NCBI GenBank assembly: GCA_002413385.1 | Contig: DHWW01000303.1 | Coordinates: 1,932-9,600, forward strand | Direction: 5' to 3' | Length of the DNA: 7,669 nucleotides | Origin: Granulicella sp. UBA5172 | Lineage (GTDB): Bacteria > Acidobacteriota > Terriglobia > Terriglobales > Acidobacteriaceae | Shown here: one piece after another, positions 5,919 through 7,669 of the stretch | How positions within the stretch are numbered: position 1 is the first letter of the stretch | Layout of the letters: each line of letters begins with the position of its first letter | Notes under the pieces: model-generated | The model's database searches: none | The model's input: the letters and a program-made list of their open reading frames with translations, nothing else | Told to the model about the DNA's origin: nothing | Translations under genes and position numbers: made by a program

Positions 5919-7283
5919 ATGAGCTTGTTCTCCTTCCTTGACCGTGATCATTCCGTAGCCAAGCCCGGCTACAGCCGCTGGCTTGTCCCACCGGCTGCCC
6001 TGGCGATTCACCTTGCTATCGGCCAGGTCTACGCCTTCTCGGTCTTCGTCAACCCGCTGCTCGCCTTCAGCAACTCCATCGGAACCCCCTGGAGCCACAA
6101 GCAAGTCGGCTACATCTTCTCCTTCGCCATCGCTCTCCTCGGCATCTCCGCAGCGGTCTTCGGCAAATGGCTGGAGACTGCTGGCCCGCGCAAGGCCATG
6201 TTCGTCGCCGCCTCCTGCTTCGGCCTCGGCTTCCTCGTCGCCGCTCTTGGCATCAAGCTCCACTCTCTGCCTCTTATCTATCTCGGCTATGGAGGCATTG
6301 GCGGCATCGGCCTCGGTGTCGGCTACATCTCCCCCGTCTCCACGCTCATCAAATGGTTCCCCGACCGTCCCGGCCTGTCCACCGGCCTCGCCATCATGGG
6401 CTTCGGAGGAGGTGCCATGATCGGCGCTCCTCTCGCCACCAACCTCATGGCTCACTTCAAGGCCCACGGTCTCGAACCCATCGGCCCCACCTTCTTCTGG
6501 ATGGGAGTCGTTTACTTCCTCTTCATGATGTTTGGCGTTTTCACGATCCGCGTCCCTGCCCCCGGCTGGAAGCCCGAAGGCTTCGTCCCTCCCGTCCACC
6601 AGTCCGCCATGATCTCCAAACACAATGTCACCGTGAACTCCGCCATGGCGACACCTCAATTCTGGCTCCTCTGGCTCGTCCTTGCCCTCAACGTCACCGC
6701 TGGCATCGGCGTCCTCGAGTCCGCCGCTCCCATGCTCCAGAACCTCTTCAGCAGTAAGGTCACCGTCTTTGCTGCCGGAGGCTTCGTCGGCCTCCTCTCT
6801 CTCTTCAATATGGGTGGCCGCTTCGTCTGGGCCTCGCTCTCCGACTTCATCGGTCGCAAGGCGACCTACATGGTCTTCTTCGTTCTTGGCGCTATCCTCT
6901 ACTTCCTCCTTCCATCCATCCACGTCCTGTCCCTCTTCGTCATCGTCGCCGGCATCCTCATCAGCATGTACGGTGGCGGATTCTCTACCATTCCCGCCTA
7001 CCTCAAGGACCTCTTCGGCGGCGTCAATGTCAGCGCCATCCACGGTCGTGTCCTCACCGCCTGGAGCACCGCCGGCATCATCGGGCCGCTCATCATTAAC
7101 GCCTACCTCGACAAGTACAAGGCCGCCAATCGTCCCCTCGTCGACGCCTATCCTCACATCCTCCACATCATGACAGGCCTGCTCCTCCTCGGCTTCATCT
7201 GCAACCTCCTCGTCCGCCCTGTATCCGAACGCTTCTGGATGAAGGAAGGCGACCTCATCCCCGCCGACCACGGCGGCCACTAA
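5919..7283 (+). CDS. MFS transporter of the OFA (oxalate/formate antiporter) family
   Basis: A 454-residue 12-helix major facilitator, the normal length for the OFA family. Family marks include GGIGLGVGYISPVSTLIKWF (128-147) continuing PDRPGLSTGLAIMGFGGG (148-165), the mid-protein loop GGRFVWASLSDFIGRK (299-314) with the MFS motif-A form, and YGGGFSTIPAYLKDLFG (351-367) leading to AIHGRVLTAWSTAGIIGP (373-390). It should move a small carboxylate across the inner membrane. The substrate cannot be set: by my unaligned reading, the lysine that OxlT uses in helix 11 has no counterpart in LTAWSTAG, while R301 in helix 8 is kept. The ATG at 5919 has AGAGG six bases upstream. Codons end mostly in C, the mirror image of the minus-strand genes, and the difference follows the strand composition rather than suggesting transfer. 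A small membrane partner is encoded 19 bases downstream. Confidence 0.93.
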   Translation: MSLFSFLDRDHSVAKPGYSRWLVPPAALAIHLAIGQVYAFSVFVNPLLAFSNSIGTPWSHKQVGYIFSFAIALLGISAAVFGKWLETAGPRKAMFVAASCFGLGFLVAALGIKLHSLPLIYLGYGGIGGIGLGVGYISPVSTLIKWFPDRPGLSTGLAIMGFGGGAMIGAPLATNLMAHFKAHGLEPIGPTFFWMGVVYFLFMMFGVFTIRVPAPGWKPEGFVPPVHQSAMISKHNVTVNSAMATPQFWLLWLVLALNVTAGIGVLESAAPMLQNLFSSKVTVFAAGGFVGLLSLFNMGGRFVWASLSDFIGRKATYMVFFVLGAILYFLLPSIHVLSLFVIVAGILISMYGGGFSTIPAYLKDLFGGVNVSAIHGRVLTAWSTAGIIGPLIINAYLDKYKAANRPLVDAYPHILHIMTGLLLLGFICNLLVRPVSERFWMKEGDLIPADHGGH

Positions 7284-7288
7284 CTATT

Positions 7289-7294
7289 AAGGAG
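7289..7294 (+). promoter_or_regulatory. Ribosome binding site of the small transporter subunit
   Basis: AAGGAG lies eight bases upstream of the ATG at 7303. This is among the best Shine-Dalgarno matches in the window and strongly supports translation of the 42-codon frame. Confidence 0.8.
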
Positions 7295-7302
7295 ATCTCA
7301 CC

Positions 7303-7431
7303 ATGTCCAACGAAGCCTCTCACAAACCAAGCTCCCCCCTCAGCATCGCCCTTGCCTGGCTCGTGGTACTCGCCCCCGCTGCATGGGGTGTCTACCTCAC
7401 CGCCCTCCGAGCCGCGAATCTCTTCAAATAG
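7303..7431 (+). CDS. MFS transporter small subunit (42 residues, one membrane helix)
   Basis: A short frame from ATG at 7303 to TAG at 7429-7431. The product has a polar N-terminus (MSNEASHKPSSP), one transmembrane helix at about 14-36 (SIALAWLVVLAPAAWGVYLTA) and a short tail ending in NLFK. The pattern of a tryptophan, a hydrophobic run ending in a proline, then WGVY and a terminal LF matches the tiny proteins found directly after OFA-type transporter genes and annotated as MFS transporter small subunit; I make this match from memory. The gene starts 19 bases after the transporter stop and has a strong ribosome site, so the two are surely co-transcribed. Its role is presumably assembly, stability or modulation of the transporter in the inner membrane. 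It is easily missed by gene callers because of its size. Confidence 0.85.
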   Translation: MSNEASHKPSSPLSIALAWLVVLAPAAWGVYLTALRAANLFK

Positions 7432-7490
7432 CCCCAATTCCGGCACCCGCCCCCGCTTCACTCGATCCCTCGGCTACGCTCTACCCCTAC

Positions 7491-7519
7491 CTGCAAGAGA
7501 CGCGGCGGCGTCTCTGCAG
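7491..7519 (+). terminator. Strong hairpin after the transporter unit, terminator-like but without a U-tract
   Basis: CTGC, a bulged A, then AGAGACGC pair across a GGCG loop with GCGTCTCT and GCAG: 12 base pairs with one bulge, 60 bases after the small-subunit stop. The bases that follow are not T-rich, so intrinsic termination would be weak; it may protect the 3' end of the mRNA or be a repeated palindrome. A second copy of the 3' arm, GCGTCTCT at 7537-7544, could compete for pairing. GTCGCGAC, an 8-base palindrome, lies between them (7523-7530). I see no gene in the rest of 7432-7655. Confidence 0.55.
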
Positions 7520-7655
7520 CGAGTCGCGACAGGCCAGCGTCTCTCCACTCTTCCCCCAGCATCGTCTCAACCCATCCATAAATTCCATCCGTCTCCGCTC
7601 CCAGCCGACGGCCTGCATCCGCGCCTTTACACTCTGGGAACCCCTTAAGGTAACC

Positions 7656-7669
7656 ATGGAGTTTATTCG
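7656..7669 (+). CDS. Possible start of the next gene (four codons visible)
   Basis: An ATG at 7656 follows AAGG (7647-7650) by five bases and opens a frame reading MEFI before the window ends. The spacing suits a ribosome site, and the position on the same strand after the transporter unit is plausible. Nothing can be said about the product. Confidence 0.3.

Noticed and set aside
5895..7280. Long minus-strand open frame of 461 codons opposite the transporter gene
   Set aside because: It is extremely rich in Asp, Glu and Gly, which is what antisense reading of CTC, GTC, ATC and GCC codons gives; it has no domain pattern, and the plus-strand frame is a clear OFA transporter.
7352..7648. Plus-strand frame of 98 codons after the transporter
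   Set aside because: It starts inside the small-subunit gene in another frame and reads as Ser/Pro-rich low complexity; the 42-codon frame has the strong ribosome site.
7626..7654. TTTACA as a -35 box for the last gene
   Set aside because: The matching -10 position would overlap the ribosome site and start codon, and its sequence is a poor match.

Overview
The window is GC-rich bacterial DNA with two transcription units that diverge from an intergenic region at 5551-5918. I suspect an acidobacterium (Terriglobia type). The grounds are high GC with strong strand asymmetry, the order of the membrane protein / DUF4129 / DUF4350 / MoxR / DUF58 genes, and an OFA-type transporter followed by a tiny membrane partner. 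This is inference from gene content, not a marker gene.

Minus strand, read right to left from 5550 to beyond position 1: a six-helix membrane protein (4501-5550), a DUF4129 protein with a probable signal peptide (3378-4427), a DUF4350 protein anchored at both ends (2116-3381), a MoxR-family AAA+ ATPase (1116-2096), and the first 348 residues of a DUF58 protein cut off by the window edge (1-1044). Gaps are short or overlapping, so this is very probably one operon. MoxR/DUF58 pairs are thought to act as a chaperone-like ATPase with a von Willebrand A-like partner. DUF4129 and DUF4350 proteins are the usual membrane companions, and their substrate is unknown.

Plus strand: an OFA-family major facilitator transporter (5919-7283), then after 19 bases a 42-residue single-helix protein (7303-7431) of the kind called MFS transporter small subunit. 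A strong hairpin follows at 7491-7519. A possible next gene begins at 7656 and runs off the end.

Between and within the genes are several small structured elements: a degenerate heptamer array before the DUF58 gene, a REP-like inverted repeat inside the DUF4350 gene, a 12-base tandem duplication across the stop codon of the membrane-protein gene, and an inverted repeat plus 12-base-phased direct repeats in the divergent intergenic region. The plus strand is C-rich throughout, so minus-strand genes favour G-ending codons and the plus-strand transporter favours C-ending codons. This looks like replication-strand bias and suggests that the minus strand is the leading strand here. I see no RNA gene, CRISPR array, insertion sequence or origin.
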